64,000 nucleotides of DNA, from contig QHWJ01000232.1 in NCBI GenBank assembly GCA_003222535.1, positions 1 to 64,000 on the forward strand. Reading direction: 5' to 3'. The DNA comes from Acidobacteriota bacterium (GTDB taxonomy: Bacteria > Acidobacteriota > Vicinamibacteria > Vicinamibacterales > CAVVIG01). The notes under the pieces were generated by a model that was not told the DNA's origin, searched no databases, and was given only the letters and a program-made list of their open reading frames with translations. Both the position numbers and the translations under genes were made by a program. Shown here in pieces: positions 23,087 through 32,423 of the stretch. The stretch's first letter is position 1. Each line of letters starts with the position of its first letter.

Positions 23087-26000
23087 TCAAACCGCCGAGT
23101 CGGGACGAGCAGTCGGTACGCGAACCCTGGTTACCAATGCTCCGAAGTCGTCGATCGGCGCGTCGGCGCTCGAGTGTCGTTCCAGCCGCTGCTCGGGCCG
23201 ATCCAGACGACTGGCGGCGGCGGCGACGAACATCGCTTTCACAGACGCCGGCAGCACCTCGCCAAGGCTGCCGCGCCCCGTCCGGCAGACGCCGTCTTTC
23301 ACGGTGGCCGACAGATACAACCGGTCGCGGGCGCGCGTCAGCGCGACGTACAGGAGCCGCCTGGTCTCCTCGCGATCGCGGGCCTGTGCGTCTTCGTCGG
23401 CTTCCGACTGATAGTCTGCAATCGCGACCGATGCCTCTCCCGCCACATCGTCGGTGACGCGAATCGGTGCGCGCGGGCCGCCCGTGCCGCGGCCCATGTT
23501 GACGACAAAGACAATCGGGAATTCGAGGCCTTTGGCCGCATGGACCGTCATGAGACTGACCGCATCGATCGCGTCGATGGCGGCGTTCGATTCGTCGCCG
23601 ACGGCAAGCCGCTCCAGATGATCGGCGATGCGGGCAAGCGTCGCGTATCCCCGGTTCTGCGCGCGGCGGATCATGCCTCGCAGCTTCTTCAGGTTCTCGC
23701 GCGCCTGGCGGCGGCGGGAGCCGCGCAGCTCGAACGCGTACGCCGTTTCGTGGAGCACGGTGTCGAAGAGCTCCGAGGGCGCCAGGTGATCCACCCACGA
23801 GAGCCAGCGAGGCACCCCGCGTCGCAGCAAAGCGAGGACGCGGCGGTCTTCGTCACCGAGTGCCGCCAGCGCGGGCAGCGGATCGACGCTGAGGATTGCC
23901 GCGGCGGACTCAGGTCCGAGCCGCGCCACGGCAGTATCCGACAGACGCACGATGCGCGACCGCAGCAGCGTCGCCGCGCGCAGATCCGACAGCGGATCGG
24001 CAAGGTACCGCAGCAGCGCGACCGCGTCCTGAATCTCATCGGCGTCGAAGAAGCCGAGTCCCTTGTAGACGTAGGTCGGAACCCCCCGGCGGTCGAGCGC
24101 GGCTTCGAAATCCCTGTGGCTGTCGCGCGAGCGGAACAGGATCGCGATGTCAGCGGCGCGAGCCTGGCGCCGCACGCCGGTTGTGCGGTCCCCAACGGTG
24201 GCGCCGGAGAGGAGCTGCACGATCTCGCCGGCGACCGAATCGGCGGCCGCCTGCACGGTGTCGCCGACGATGAACCGGACGGGGTTCTCGTCACGGTCCG
24301 GCTGAAGCCGGACACGACCGGAATGTCCTGCCGCATCGGTTTCGTCCGTCGGGTTCGGCTTTATCCGGACCGTCGTAGGGGCACCGATCGGAAACCGATC
24401 GTGACAACCGTAGCGGAAGGCATCCTTTCGCGGGGTCGCGGTGGGTGCATCGCTCCCGACGATCGCCTCGAAAACACCGTTCACGAAAGCCAGGATCTCC
24501 GGCGCGGATCGAAAACTGACGGTGATCGCCTGCCTCGGCAGACCGTCGGGCCGCAGCGCCTCGATGAACGCCGCCGCTTCGTCAACCAACGCGACGTCGG
24601 CGTCGCGAAACCCGTAGATGGACTGCTTCCGGTCGCCGACAAGGAAGATCGACGGCGGGATGGCATCGTGGGCGGCGCCGACTCCTTCACCCCAGCTCTT
24701 CACGAGCTGCCGCACGAGCTCCCACTGCGCGCGGCTGGTGTCCTGAAATTCATCGACGAGCACGTGACGATGGCGCGCTTCGAGGCGCAGGCGGCTCTCC
24801 GCGAACTCGTCCATGTCTCTCAACAGCTTGACCGCGCGCTCGAGGACGCCCGAGAAGTCGAGAAGCGCGTGCGCCTCCAGCGTGTGCTGATACTGCCGCA
24901 TCGCCACGGCGAAGATGCGCCATACGCCGCGGGACATCACGGCGTTGAGATCGCGCCGGAACGCGCGGATGGCCTCCGCCACCGCCGGCGCAATCTGGGA
25001 CGCCGCGGCCCGGTGCCGCTTCCACGCATCCGCGCAATCGCAGTCGGCGGCGGTGAAACGTGTGCCGGCGAATTTCTCGGTCCGCGGCTTGCCGTCCTGG
25101 GTCAGGAAGTACGCGCGCAGGCGGTCGACGAGCGCGCGGAACGCGGCTTGAGCTTCGCGCGACGACATTCCGGATTGCGGATGGCGGATTGCGGATTCGA
25201 TCGCGGATTCGGGGATTGCGGATTCCGAACTCAAGCGCCGCACGTCGTCCGCGAGCATCGCGAACTGCGGGTGGCGCACCGGGCCGTCGCCCAGGAACGC
25301 TTCGACGCCGTCGCGCACGCCGGCGAAGACATCGCGCAGCCGGGCCGCGGCGCGGGCGCAGGCCGTTGCCGCGGTCAAATCGCGCGGCCCCTTCTGGAGG
25401 AAGCGGCGCAGCGCATGCGGCGCCACCAGCCGCCGATCCAGCAGCGTCGCAACGCCGCCGCGCAGACGCCGCTCGCCGAGCTGCGCGAACACCAGCGCGA
25501 CATCGTCATCGTCGCGGGCGATGCCGCGGCAGATGCGAAGGGCTTGATCGAGCGACTCTCCGATCAGGCGAGGGACCTCGGTGTTGTCCGCGAGGTCGAA
25601 TCCGGGATCGACGTCGGCCTCGAGTGGAAACTCGCGCAGCAGAGACAGACAGAACGCGTCGATGGTCGAGACCGCGATGTCGCCGAGCCGCTCCCGGACG
25701 TCGCGCCAGCGCGCCGCGTCGAGCTCGGACAGGCGGCTCGCCTCCTTCAGCCGTTCGATGACGCGCAGCCGCATCTCGGCAGCCGCTTTGCGGGTAAACG
25801 TGATCGCGAGGATGTGATCCGGCTCGACGCCGGCGCGCAGCAGGTTGACATAGCGTTCGACCAGCACCTGTGTCTTGCCGGTGCCGGCCGACGCCTCGAG
25901 GACGATGTTCTTCGAAGGATCGACAGCGTAGCGCCGCGCGGTGGCGTCCGGAAGGTCCGGCTGAAGCCGGACGCCACGAAGATTGTCGTCGTGGTCCGGC

Positions 26001-26137
26001 TTGAGCCGGACACCACAAAGATCGCCGTCACCGTCCCGCTCGAGACGCGGACCGTTGTCGCGATCCACCACTTGCGTGGGGTCCGGCTTCAGCCGGACCG
26101 GTTCCTCATCGTCGAACGGCAGCATCGGCTCACACAT
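23087..26137 (-). CDS. addA: AddA-type UvrD/RecB-like helicase carrying several in-frame repeats
   Basis: A 1016-residue superfamily 1 helicase, starting MCEPMLPFDDEE at 26137 and overlapping the addB stop. Walker A EASAGTGKT is at about 81-89, then FTRKAAAEM, LVDEFQDTSRAQW, VGDRKQSIYGFR and VHAAKGLEFPIVFV (motifs Ia-V), with TRARDRLYLS at the end. With AddB it processes DNA ends for recombination. The C-terminus stops shortly after helicase motif VI, so the RecB-type nuclease domain of classical AddA is missing. Three VRL(K/Q)PD palindromes sit before Walker A, two more near residues 590-615, and an ATCCGCA heptamer run codes for ESAIPESAIESAI near residue 305-320. Confidence 0.88.
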   Translation of the reverse strand: MCEPMLPFDDEEPVRLKPDPTQVVDRDNGPRLERDGDGDLCGVRLKPDHDDNLRGVRLQPDLPDATARRYAVDPSKNIVLEASAGTGKTQVLVERYVNLLRAGVEPDHILAITFTRKAAAEMRLRVIERLKEASRLSELDAARWRDVRERLGDIAVSTIDAFCLSLLREFPLEADVDPGFDLADNTEVPRLIGESLDQALRICRGIARDDDDVALVFAQLGERRLRGGVATLLDRRLVAPHALRRFLQKGPRDLTAATACARAAARLRDVFAGVRDGVEAFLGDGPVRHPQFAMLADDVRRLSSESAIPESAIESAIRHPQSGMSSREAQAAFRALVDRLRAYFLTQDGKPRTEKFAGTRFTAADCDCADAWKRHRAAASQIAPAVAEAIRAFRRDLNAVMSRGVWRIFAVAMRQYQHTLEAHALLDFSGVLERAVKLLRDMDEFAESRLRLEARHRHVLVDEFQDTSRAQWELVRQLVKSWGEGVGAAHDAIPPSIFLVGDRKQSIYGFRDADVALVDEAAAFIEALRPDGLPRQAITVSFRSAPEILAFVNGVFEAIVGSDAPTATPRKDAFRYGCHDRFPIGAPTTVRIKPNPTDETDAAGHSGRVRLQPDRDENPVRFIVGDTVQAAADSVAGEIVQLLSGATVGDRTTGVRRQARAADIAILFRSRDSHRDFEAALDRRGVPTYVYKGLGFFDADEIQDAVALLRYLADPLSDLRAATLLRSRIVRLSDTAVARLGPESAAAILSVDPLPALAALGDEDRRVLALLRRGVPRWLSWVDHLAPSELFDTVLHETAYAFELRGSRRRQARENLKKLRGMIRRAQNRGYATLARIADHLERLAVGDESNAAIDAIDAVSLMTVHAAKGLEFPIVFVVNMGRGTGGPRAPIRVTDDVAGEASVAIADYQSEADEDAQARDREETRRLLYVALTRARDRLYLSATVKDGVCRTGRGSLGEVLPASVKAMFVAAAASRLDRPEQRLERHSSADAPIDDFGALVTRVRVPTARPDSAV
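24296..24370. repeat. Two VRL(K/Q)PD palindromes inside addA
   Basis: GTCCGGCTGAAGCCGGAC at 24296-24313 (read as VRLQPD in addA) and a diverged GTTCGGCTTTATCCGGAC at 24353-24370 (read as VRIKPN). The host frame is kept across both. Confidence 0.9.
25161..25234. repeat. ATCCGCA heptamer array inside addA
   Basis: About eight heptamer-like units of the ATTGCGG family (ATCCGCA on the coding strand, with a few 5-8 bp variants) read in frame as SESAIPESAIESAIRHPQSG. Identical family to the intergenic array at 1083-1110. Confidence 0.88.
25955..26098. repeat. Three VRL(K/Q)PD palindromes at the addA N-terminus
   Basis: 18-bp palindromes at 25955-25972, 25994-26011 and 26081-26098. In the addA frame they read VRLQPD, VRLKPD and VRLKPD; the middle copy has one changed base. 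They lie between the start codon and the Walker A motif. Confidence 0.95.
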
Positions 26138-29054
26138 CACCGACGTAATCCTTTCGGCAGACCGATGCAAAGCTGCAGCTCTCGCAACGATACACGTCGT
26201 CCGGCATCGGCGGGAACTCGCCACGCGCGATGGCGTCGACCGTGTCGGCGAGCCGCTGCTGAGCGTCGGCCAGCACTTTCACGCGATCGGCCGCCGACGA
26301 GAAGAGCGGGACCACGCGCCGCGGTCCTTTGAAGGCGAGGAACACGGCTTCACCAAGCGTCCAGGTTCGCCCCCTGTGCCCGGCGAGCCGCTGCTCGGCG
26401 CACAGGCTGTAGATCGGAAGCTGCAGCGCCCTGCCGCGTTTCGGCGGCCACCCGAGCTTGTAGTCGATCAGGCGGAATGATCCATCCTCGAGAAGATCGA
26501 GGCGGTCCGCCTTGCCGCGGAGGGCGATGGCGCGCGGCCCATCGGCCGTGGCGATCGAGAGCTCCCCGTCCAGCCGCCGCTCGAGCAGACGCTCGACGAC
26601 GGCGATGGGACGTTCGGCTTCCATGCGAAGGACCGCTTCTCCAAGCCCCGCGGCGGCTGGCGATCCGAGCAGTCGCGTCCGCTCCAGCCCCGCTTCGGCG
26701 GCCGGCAGGCGCTCGAGCGCGCCATCGACGACGGCGGTGAACATGTCGCGCGCGTCATCGAGATTCTCCGGCGTGATGGCCCGGTGCCCGGCGTCCTGCC
26801 ACGCCGCGAAGAACGTCTGGAACACGTCGTGCACGAACTGCCCCTGACGCCGCGGATCCATCACCTCCTCGTCCTCGGGCTCTTCCTCGATCTTCAGCAC
26901 GTGCTGCGCGAAGAACTTGAACGGGCAGTCGAGATACGTCTCGATCGCGCTGACCGACCAGGCGCGCGCCGGCACGTCGCGCGCGGTGCCGTGATAGTCC
27001 GGACCGTCCGCCGGCGACCGGCCCGTTCGCAGCTCGGCCCAGACGCGCGCTTCTCCCTCGAACGGATCGAGCGCGATCGGCTCCAGTGCCAGCGCTTCGT
27101 CGGCGAAGATGCGGGCATTGTCGAACGGCGTTCCCGCGACGGTCGACAACCGCGCCCGCGGAATCTCGTCGAGCTGCATCGACCGCGACACGAGCGCGTC
27201 CTCGTCCAGCGTGAACGTCGACACGATCGTCCGGCGCGACGCGCACGTCAGCAGGTCGAGAAAGCGCGCGTCGTCCGCCGCACGCCGATCCTTCTCCGAC
27301 GGCCATCCCAGCGACGCGAGGAGCGACGGCGGATAGAAGATGTTCCGCCGCGGCCGCTCCGGCCAATCCGGCTCGATGACGCCGACAATCGCCACGTCGT
27401 CGAAATCTCCGTAGCGCACGGCCCGGTCGTCGAGCAGAAACAGACCCGCGCCGGCCGATTGCTGGACGAAGGTCTGCTCGCCGATCCACCGTCGCACGGC
27501 GATCCCCACGTCGTCCACGGTCCAGGGCGGATCGTCGTGCGCCGCGTGAACGGCGGTGAGCGCGCTCAGCATGTCGACCACCGCCGCCCGCGCGCGTCGC
27601 TCGCGAGAAGCGTATGGGTCGTCATCGGCGATGGGACGCGAATGCGCCGACCAGAACGCCAGCAGCCGCGCGATCTGCGTCGACGCGGGGAGGGACGTGG
27701 CCAGCGGCGCGAGCTCGCGCGCCGCGGCAAGTGCCGCGTGCAGCGCCGGGAACGAAGCCGCTGAATGCCATTCCGTTGCCAGCGCTTCCAGCCGATCGAG
27801 GTCGCCGAGGTACCGCGCCTGGCTCAACGCGCGGTCGAGCGCGCTGACCGACTCACGCGTGACATCCGCGTCGCCGTCACCGAACGTGAAATGCGGCGAT
27901 CGCAGCAGGGCGACCAGCGTGCCGCGCGAAAAATCCGCCGCGACCGTCTCCAGCACGAGGTCGATGGCGGCCGCCGTCGGCTCGGCGGCGAGCGGCAGCG
28001 CGTCGGATGACTGATACGGGATGCCCGCCGCGCGGAAAACCTCCGCGGCGAGATACAGGTAAGGGAGCGGACGCTTGAACACGACCGCCGTGCGAGCCAG
28101 CGGCACCGCGTCACCGGTCCGCTTGTCGGCTTTCAAGCGGCGCGCAATCGCGACGAGCTCCTCTTCTCGATCGCGCAGCGTCCACCACGGCTCGTCGGTG
28201 GACGCGTCCGGCGGCGTGATCAGGGCCGGCCCGAAAGCCTGCACGACACCTGGTGATGAAACCTCTTCGAGTCCCGGCCACCAGGTGTGCAGCCGTTCGT
28301 GAAAGCCGGACGCGAGAACCCGCTCGGTCGACACGATGTCGAGCGCCTCGAGTCCGGGAATCCGCGTCAGAAGATCGAAGTCGGCGGCGTACAGACCGTC
28401 TGCATCCGCGATCCAGTCAGCGACGGTGACAATGACGTGGCGGATCGGATCGGCAGATGGCTCGGCCATGAGCCGTTCACGGAGCGTGTGCTCGTCGCAT
28501 GCGCCCGAATCGCGCACCCGACGCTCGTACTCGCGAAACGCCCCGGCCAGAAACCGCGTCTGCTTCCGCAAGCGCTCGGCGGCCCGATCGGCGTCGTCCA
28601 GGCCGAGCGCCTCGTCGATCAGCTCCTCGAACCGCTTCACCTGCTGCGATTGGCGGCGCAGATGATCGTAGAAGCGGAGCATCTCGGCGATCAGGCCGGG
28701 CCGGAGCTGAAATGACAGCTCGCCTCCGGCGGCGGCCGCGGCGCGTGCGGCGCCCTGAGTGATGACATCGCGTTCCAATGCGCTGAGCCGGCGCGGCGGA
28801 TTTGTCAGTCGATCGTGCAGCCGGTCGTACAGTTCATCACGAGTGACGATGTCGGGTCCGTCGAGCGCGCGTTGCAACTGACGCGCGGCTCCGCGCGTCG
28901 GGACCACGACCAGGACGGGTTCAGGGTTCAGGGTTCCGGGTTCCGGGCTCAGAGCTCCAGGTTCAGGGGTCAGCGTGACGAGATTTACGATGACGTGTCG
29001 GAAGGCGTGCAGTCCGGGGACGCGGATGAGCTGCGTGCGGCGAGGCGTGATCAC
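26130..29054 (-). CDS. addB: AddB-type nuclease subunit
   Basis: A 974-residue protein from a GTG at 29054 that overlaps the stop of the upstream gene. The N-terminus VLVVVPTRGAARQLQRAL corresponds to a degenerate P-loop, as in alphaproteobacterial AddB. The C-terminal third is a PD-(D/E)XK nuclease: VSAIETYLDCPFKFFAQ, GQFVHDVFQTFF and FRLIDYKLGWPP, closed by the Fe-S cluster cysteines YRCESCSFASVCR, the fourth ligand being in LDCPF. It cuts DNA during AddAB end resection. Near residue 30 a GTTCAGG heptamer array is read in frame as TPEPGALSPEPGTLNPEP. Confidence 0.92.
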   Translation of the reverse strand: MITPRRTQLIRVPGLHAFRHVIVNLVTLTPEPGALSPEPGTLNPEPVLVVVPTRGAARQLQRALDGPDIVTRDELYDRLHDRLTNPPRRLSALERDVITQGAARAAAAAGGELSFQLRPGLIAEMLRFYDHLRRQSQQVKRFEELIDEALGLDDADRAAERLRKQTRFLAGAFREYERRVRDSGACDEHTLRERLMAEPSADPIRHVIVTVADWIADADGLYAADFDLLTRIPGLEALDIVSTERVLASGFHERLHTWWPGLEEVSSPGVVQAFGPALITPPDASTDEPWWTLRDREEELVAIARRLKADKRTGDAVPLARTAVVFKRPLPYLYLAAEVFRAAGIPYQSSDALPLAAEPTAAAIDLVLETVAADFSRGTLVALLRSPHFTFGDGDADVTRESVSALDRALSQARYLGDLDRLEALATEWHSAASFPALHAALAAARELAPLATSLPASTQIARLLAFWSAHSRPIADDDPYASRERRARAAVVDMLSALTAVHAAHDDPPWTVDDVGIAVRRWIGEQTFVQQSAGAGLFLLDDRAVRYGDFDDVAIVGVIEPDWPERPRRNIFYPPSLLASLGWPSEKDRRAADDARFLDLLTCASRRTIVSTFTLDEDALVSRSMQLDEIPRARLSTVAGTPFDNARIFADEALALEPIALDPFEGEARVWAELRTGRSPADGPDYHGTARDVPARAWSVSAIETYLDCPFKFFAQHVLKIEEEPEDEEVMDPRRQGQFVHDVFQTFFAAWQDAGHRAITPENLDDARDMFTAVVDGALERLPAAEAGLERTRLLGSPAAAGLGEAVLRMEAERPIAVVERLLERRLDGELSIATADGPRAIALRGKADRLDLLEDGSFRLIDYKLGWPPKRGRALQLPIYSLCAEQRLAGHRGRTWTLGEAVFLAFKGPRRVVPLFSSAADRVKVLADAQQRLADTVDAIARGEFPPMPDDVYRCESCSFASVCRKDYVGDV
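28918..28976. repeat. GTTCAGG heptamer array inside addB
   Basis: About eight heptamers (GTTCAGG, GTTCCGG, GCTCAGA, GCTCCAG). Because 7 and 3 share no factor, the protein repeat has a 7-residue period (SPEPGTL-type). Same unit class as the 20-unit array at 52258-52397. Confidence 0.88.
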
Positions 29055-30442
29055 CTGAGTTGAGGCAGACGCAGCAGCGTTTGAATGTCGGTGCGCGCCT
29101 GGGCGCCCAGCATCAGCGCGCCCGCGGCCGCAGACGAAGCGTCCCAGGCGCGCGCCATGTCGCCAGCGAGCGCCGCCTCACGGCGGATCTCGGCGGCGTT
29201 GCCCGCGAGCTGCGCTGCGCTGATGAGCAATGCGTGCGCTGCCGCGAGCTCGTCGGGCGGCGCGATCGCCGACGCCAGTGTCAGGATCGCCGACACGTTG
29301 AGCTGAATGGCGGCCAGCGCCGCCGGGGGCGACCCGGAAAGCGCCTTGATGTTCTCGAGCGACGGCTTCAAGAGCGCGAAGAGATCGATCGGCTTGCGGA
29401 TCGCCTCGCGGTAGCGGCCCAGCACCGGTGCCCGCAACGCCCACCGATCGCGTGCCAGCCGAAGCTGCCGCGCCGCGTCGAGCTTGGCTTCAACTGCGGT
29501 CACCAGCGCCTTGACAGCGTCCGCCCGCTGCGCGCCGAGGGCGGCGTCGCGCTGTGGAATCTCGCGCAGCAAGCGCTCGAGGCCGCGGACGTCCGCCAGC
29601 CGGGCCCGACGGTTCGCCAACGTCATGGTCCGCGCCGTCAGCGACTGATACGTCCGGTCGATACGAAGCTCAGCCAGAACCGCCGCCAGCGTCTCCTCGC
29701 GCGTGCTCTCCGCCCAGTCGGCGGGCAGCGCGTCAATCTCGCTATCGATGGTCGCGACGGCCGTCGCCAGAAGCGAGGTGCGCTCGGACGCGCTGTCCAC
29801 GGCCCGCGCCGCGGCGAGCACCTGCTCAATCGCCTGCACCGGCGTGGGCGGGGGCAACAGCGGCTCCACGATGGTGGGGGGATCGGCAAAGGCCGAGAGG
29901 GTCAGGTCGAACCGGCCCGGGCTCCTCGCGGCGCGCAGATCGGCAATCGCTTCATCGAGCAGCGACAACATCTGCCGAACCTCGGCCTGCCGGTAATTGA
30001 AATGATTCTGGGGCCAGTCGGCGAGCGTCTTCCGCGCACGCTCGACAAGCGCCAGCCGCTCGGCGGCGTCGGTCGTGTGCCCGACGGCGTTCAACGTCAG
30101 CGCCACATCGTTCGACAGCGCCGCGTAATCGTTCTCGGCCTGCGTCTCGACGTAATGGGTGGTGCGGGCGGTCGCGGCGTAGCGGTTCGTCCGGTCCCAG
30201 TCAACGCGCGCGGCCGGCAGATTCACCAGTTGCAGCGGCGGATTCGGTATGGCCGCGGTCGGCATCGAGAAGATGATGCGATCGCCGACACGCGCGGGCT
30301 CGCCATAGCTTACAAGCGACGTGCCGTCCGTCAAAAAGACGCGCAGCAGCGTCGCGTCGTCGTTGGCGGCGGCTGCCGCGGAGCGGACCGGAACGACAAG
30401 AGCCGCCGAAAGGACTGCGGCCGCCATCGCGCGGCTGTGCAT
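29051..30442 (-). CDS. Exported helical protein, hypothetical
   Basis: A 463-residue protein with a signal peptide (MHSRAMAAAVLSAALVVPVRSAAA). The start of the mature part, LLRVFLTDGTSLVSYGEPARVGDRIIFSMPT, is strand-rich. The rest is an alanine-rich, largely helical domain without recognised motifs. Its TGA overlaps the addB GTG (GTGA), so it is cotranscribed and coupled with addB-addA despite having no obvious link to recombination. The domain could be a scaffold of the cell envelope. Function unknown. Confidence 0.8.
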   Translation of the reverse strand: MHSRAMAAAVLSAALVVPVRSAAAAANDDATLLRVFLTDGTSLVSYGEPARVGDRIIFSMPTAAIPNPPLQLVNLPAARVDWDRTNRYAATARTTHYVETQAENDYAALSNDVALTLNAVGHTTDAAERLALVERARKTLADWPQNHFNYRQAEVRQMLSLLDEAIADLRAARSPGRFDLTLSAFADPPTIVEPLLPPPTPVQAIEQVLAAARAVDSASERTSLLATAVATIDSEIDALPADWAESTREETLAAVLAELRIDRTYQSLTARTMTLANRRARLADVRGLERLLREIPQRDAALGAQRADAVKALVTAVEAKLDAARQLRLARDRWALRAPVLGRYREAIRKPIDLFALLKPSLENIKALSGSPPAALAAIQLNVSAILTLASAIAPPDELAAAHALLISAAQLAGNAAEIRREAALAGDMARAWDASSAAAGALMLGAQARTDIQTLLRLPQLR

Positions 30443-30670
30443 GAAGTTTCAAGCGTAGTGTGCACTTCGAATCAGGTCAAGCTGTGGAAAACCTGTTGAT
30501 GACTGGTGCATTTCCTGTGCACGAGCGGCCGCGCGAATTTTTTTTCAGGGCCCCTGCGCTCGGAAAAACGGAGATGGGTACAGCGTGTGGGCGCTTTCGT
30601 CGCTCGCTTCGCTTGATCCGCGCCGGCCGTTGCGTACAATTCGCTCCGCTCGACAATCGCATCGCACACC

Positions 30671-30910
30671 GTGACCGCCGACGTTCATCGCTTCGAAGAA
30701 TCCATCGCCGGACGCCCGTATCTCATCGAGGTCGCCCCTGTCTCGAAGGATCGGTGGCGAGCCCACATCGTCAGAATCCCTGGTGTGCCGACGGCGCTGA
30801 TGCCCTTCTACGGTCCGACGCCGATCGAAGCCGCGCGACAGCTCTGCGACTGGCTGACGCGAGCGCACGCGCGCGCGTCGACCCCCACGGGCCAGGCCGG
30901 GTCGGTGTAG
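30671..30910 (+). CDS. 79-residue conserved-looking hypothetical protein
   Basis: A frame from a GTG at 30671: MTADVHRFEESIAGRPYLIEV, with a beta-strand core (YLIEVAPVSKDRWRAHIVRI) and a helix (PIEAARQLCDWLTRAH), resembling small HicB-like folds, but no antitoxin features or toxin neighbour. The 228 bp upstream contain a T8 run at 30540-30547 but no other gene. Confidence 0.65.
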   Translation: MTADVHRFEESIAGRPYLIEVAPVSKDRWRAHIVRIPGVPTALMPFYGPTPIEAARQLCDWLTRAHARASTPTGQAGSV

Positions 30911-31031
30911 GATCCGGGGCATGAGAGCCCCCGCCGCTGCCCTCATTCCTGCGCTCGCGCCGTCGTCGATGCCGCTCGGCGGCCAGGCCGGAAAACCGCG
31001 GGGTCCAGGGCAGCGTCAGGGGTAGGGACGA

Positions 31032-32294
31032 ATGCGGCCGCATCGTGCCGGTTTCGTGCTCGTCACCGTTCTCGCTGTGTGCGCCCCGCGTCCGGCTCAG
31101 CCAATGGAGGGCGGGCCTTTCCGGCGAGCCGGTCGCCCGGCTGACCAGCCTCCGCCAAGGCTTCGGCGGTCCGCCGTAGCTTTAGCGAAGGCGGAACGCG
31201 TCGCGCTCCACGCAGTCCCCGGAGGGCGAGAAGACAGGCAGGCGCAAGCGGCTTCCTCGGCAGAGGGTCAGCAGCCGTCACAGGCGGCAGCCGCTCGCGT
31301 CCGACTCGTCGCCACGGGCGGCACGATCTCCAACCGCACCGGCGGCCGTCTCACGGCCGAAGAGCTGGTGCAATCGATGCCGGGCCTCGAGCGTTACGTC
31401 CGGCCCGAGTTCGAACAGTTCTCCAATGTGGCCAGCAGCGAGCTGACGCTCGATCAGTGGCTCGCGCTTGCCAGGCGGTTGAACGAGATCTTCGCGACCG
31501 ACGCGGGCATCAGCGGCCTGGTCGTCACGAGCGGCACCGACACGCTGGAAGAGCTCGCCTATTTCCTCAACCTCACCGTGCGCAGCGAGAAGCCGGTCGT
31601 CGTGGTGGGGTCCATGCGCAATCCCAGCGCGCTCGGCTACGAAGGCGCGGCCAACCTGCTCGAAGGCTTCCGCGTGGCCGCCTCGGAAGACGCGCGGGGC
31701 AAGGGCGTTCTGGTCGTGCTCAACGACGAGATCAACGCGGCGCGCGAGGTGACCAAGACCGACGCGCTGCGGCTGGGCACGTTCCAGACGCGCGGTTATG
31801 GCGTGCTCGGCGTGATCGATGCGGATCGCGCCGTCTTCTATCGCAACGTGGTCAAACGCCACACCGCGAAGAGCGAGTTCGACGTGAGGTCGGTGACGAG
31901 GCTGCCCCGTGTCGACGTGCTCATGGTGTATCAGGGAGCCGACGGCGATCTGATCAAGGCGGCCGCGGACGCGGGCGCCCGCGGCATCGTCATGGCCGCG
32001 GCGGGCGCTGGAGCGACGAGCGGGACGCAGCAGGCCGGCATCACGTACGCTCTCAAGAAAGGCGTCCTCGTCGTGACGACGACGAGAGCGGGCAGCGGAC
32101 GAATTGCGCCGCGGCGCGGACCCGACGCGGCGCAGCCCGCGCGGAGCGTCACCGATCCGCTGACGGCGTTCGAACGGGCCCGTCGAATCGCCGGCGAGGA
32201 TCTGTCGCCCGTCAAGGCGCGAGTTCTCCTGATGCTGGCGCTGACACGCACCACCGATCCCGCCGAGATACAGCGGATGTTTCTCGAGTACTGA
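31032..32294 (+). CDS. Type II-like L-asparaginase with a REP element between signal peptide and enzyme
   Basis: A 420-residue frame. Residues 1-24 look like a signal peptide; the catalytic domain starts at about residue 89 (VRLVATGGTIS, nucleophile Thr98), with VVTSGTDTLEELAYFL, VVGSMRNPSALGYEG, NDEINAAREVTKTDAL (catalytic lysine in VTKT) and the C-terminal domain. Asparaginases hydrolyse asparagine to aspartate and ammonia. Residues about 30-61 are encoded by REP copy C (31121-31214), an insertion that keeps the frame. Export is likely if the long start is used. Confident family; substrate could be Asn or Gln. Confidence 0.92.
   Translation: MRPHRAGFVLVTVLAVCAPRPAQPMEGGPFRRAGRPADQPPPRLRRSAVALAKAERVALHAVPGGREDRQAQAASSAEGQQPSQAAAARVRLVATGGTISNRTGGRLTAEELVQSMPGLERYVRPEFEQFSNVASSELTLDQWLALARRLNEIFATDAGISGLVVTSGTDTLEELAYFLNLTVRSEKPVVVVGSMRNPSALGYEGAANLLEGFRVAASEDARGKGVLVVLNDEINAAREVTKTDALRLGTFQTRGYGVLGVIDADRAVFYRNVVKRHTAKSEFDVRSVTRLPRVDVLMVYQGADGDLIKAAADAGARGIVMAAAGAGATSGTQQAGITYALKKGVLVVTTTRAGSGRIAPRRGPDAAQPARSVTDPLTAFERARRIAGEDLSPVKARVLLMLALTRTTDPAEIQRMFLEY
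31121..31214. repeat. REP-like element (copy C) in the asparaginase gene
   Basis: GCCTTTCCGGCGAGCC then TGACCAGCCTCCGCCAAGG at 31142, GCTTCGGCGGTCCGCCGTAGC, GAAGGCGGA to 31195 and CGCGCTCCACGC. Matches copies A and B over about 55 bp with few differences. Confidence 0.92.
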
Positions 32295-32423
32295 CGTTCG
32301 GCGCGCAGCCGGGGCACACTTGAGACTCGTGGACCAGACCGGGCGAGTTGGAACCGCGTCGTGCTGTGGTTGCGGCACCTCGGAGAACTCGAGGCGCGCG
32401 TGGGGTGAGCTCCAGTTTTTCGC

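Noticed and set aside
23078-26332. Long open frame on the plus strand opposite addA (over 1000 codons)
   Set aside because: It mirrors addA exactly, has no recognisable domains and an Arg/Asp-rich composition typical of antisense frames in GC-rich genes.
30921-31025. 34-residue ORF upstream of asparaginase
   Set aside because: Low-complexity Pro/Gly/Ala composition and no conserved-looking core. More likely non-coding spacer.
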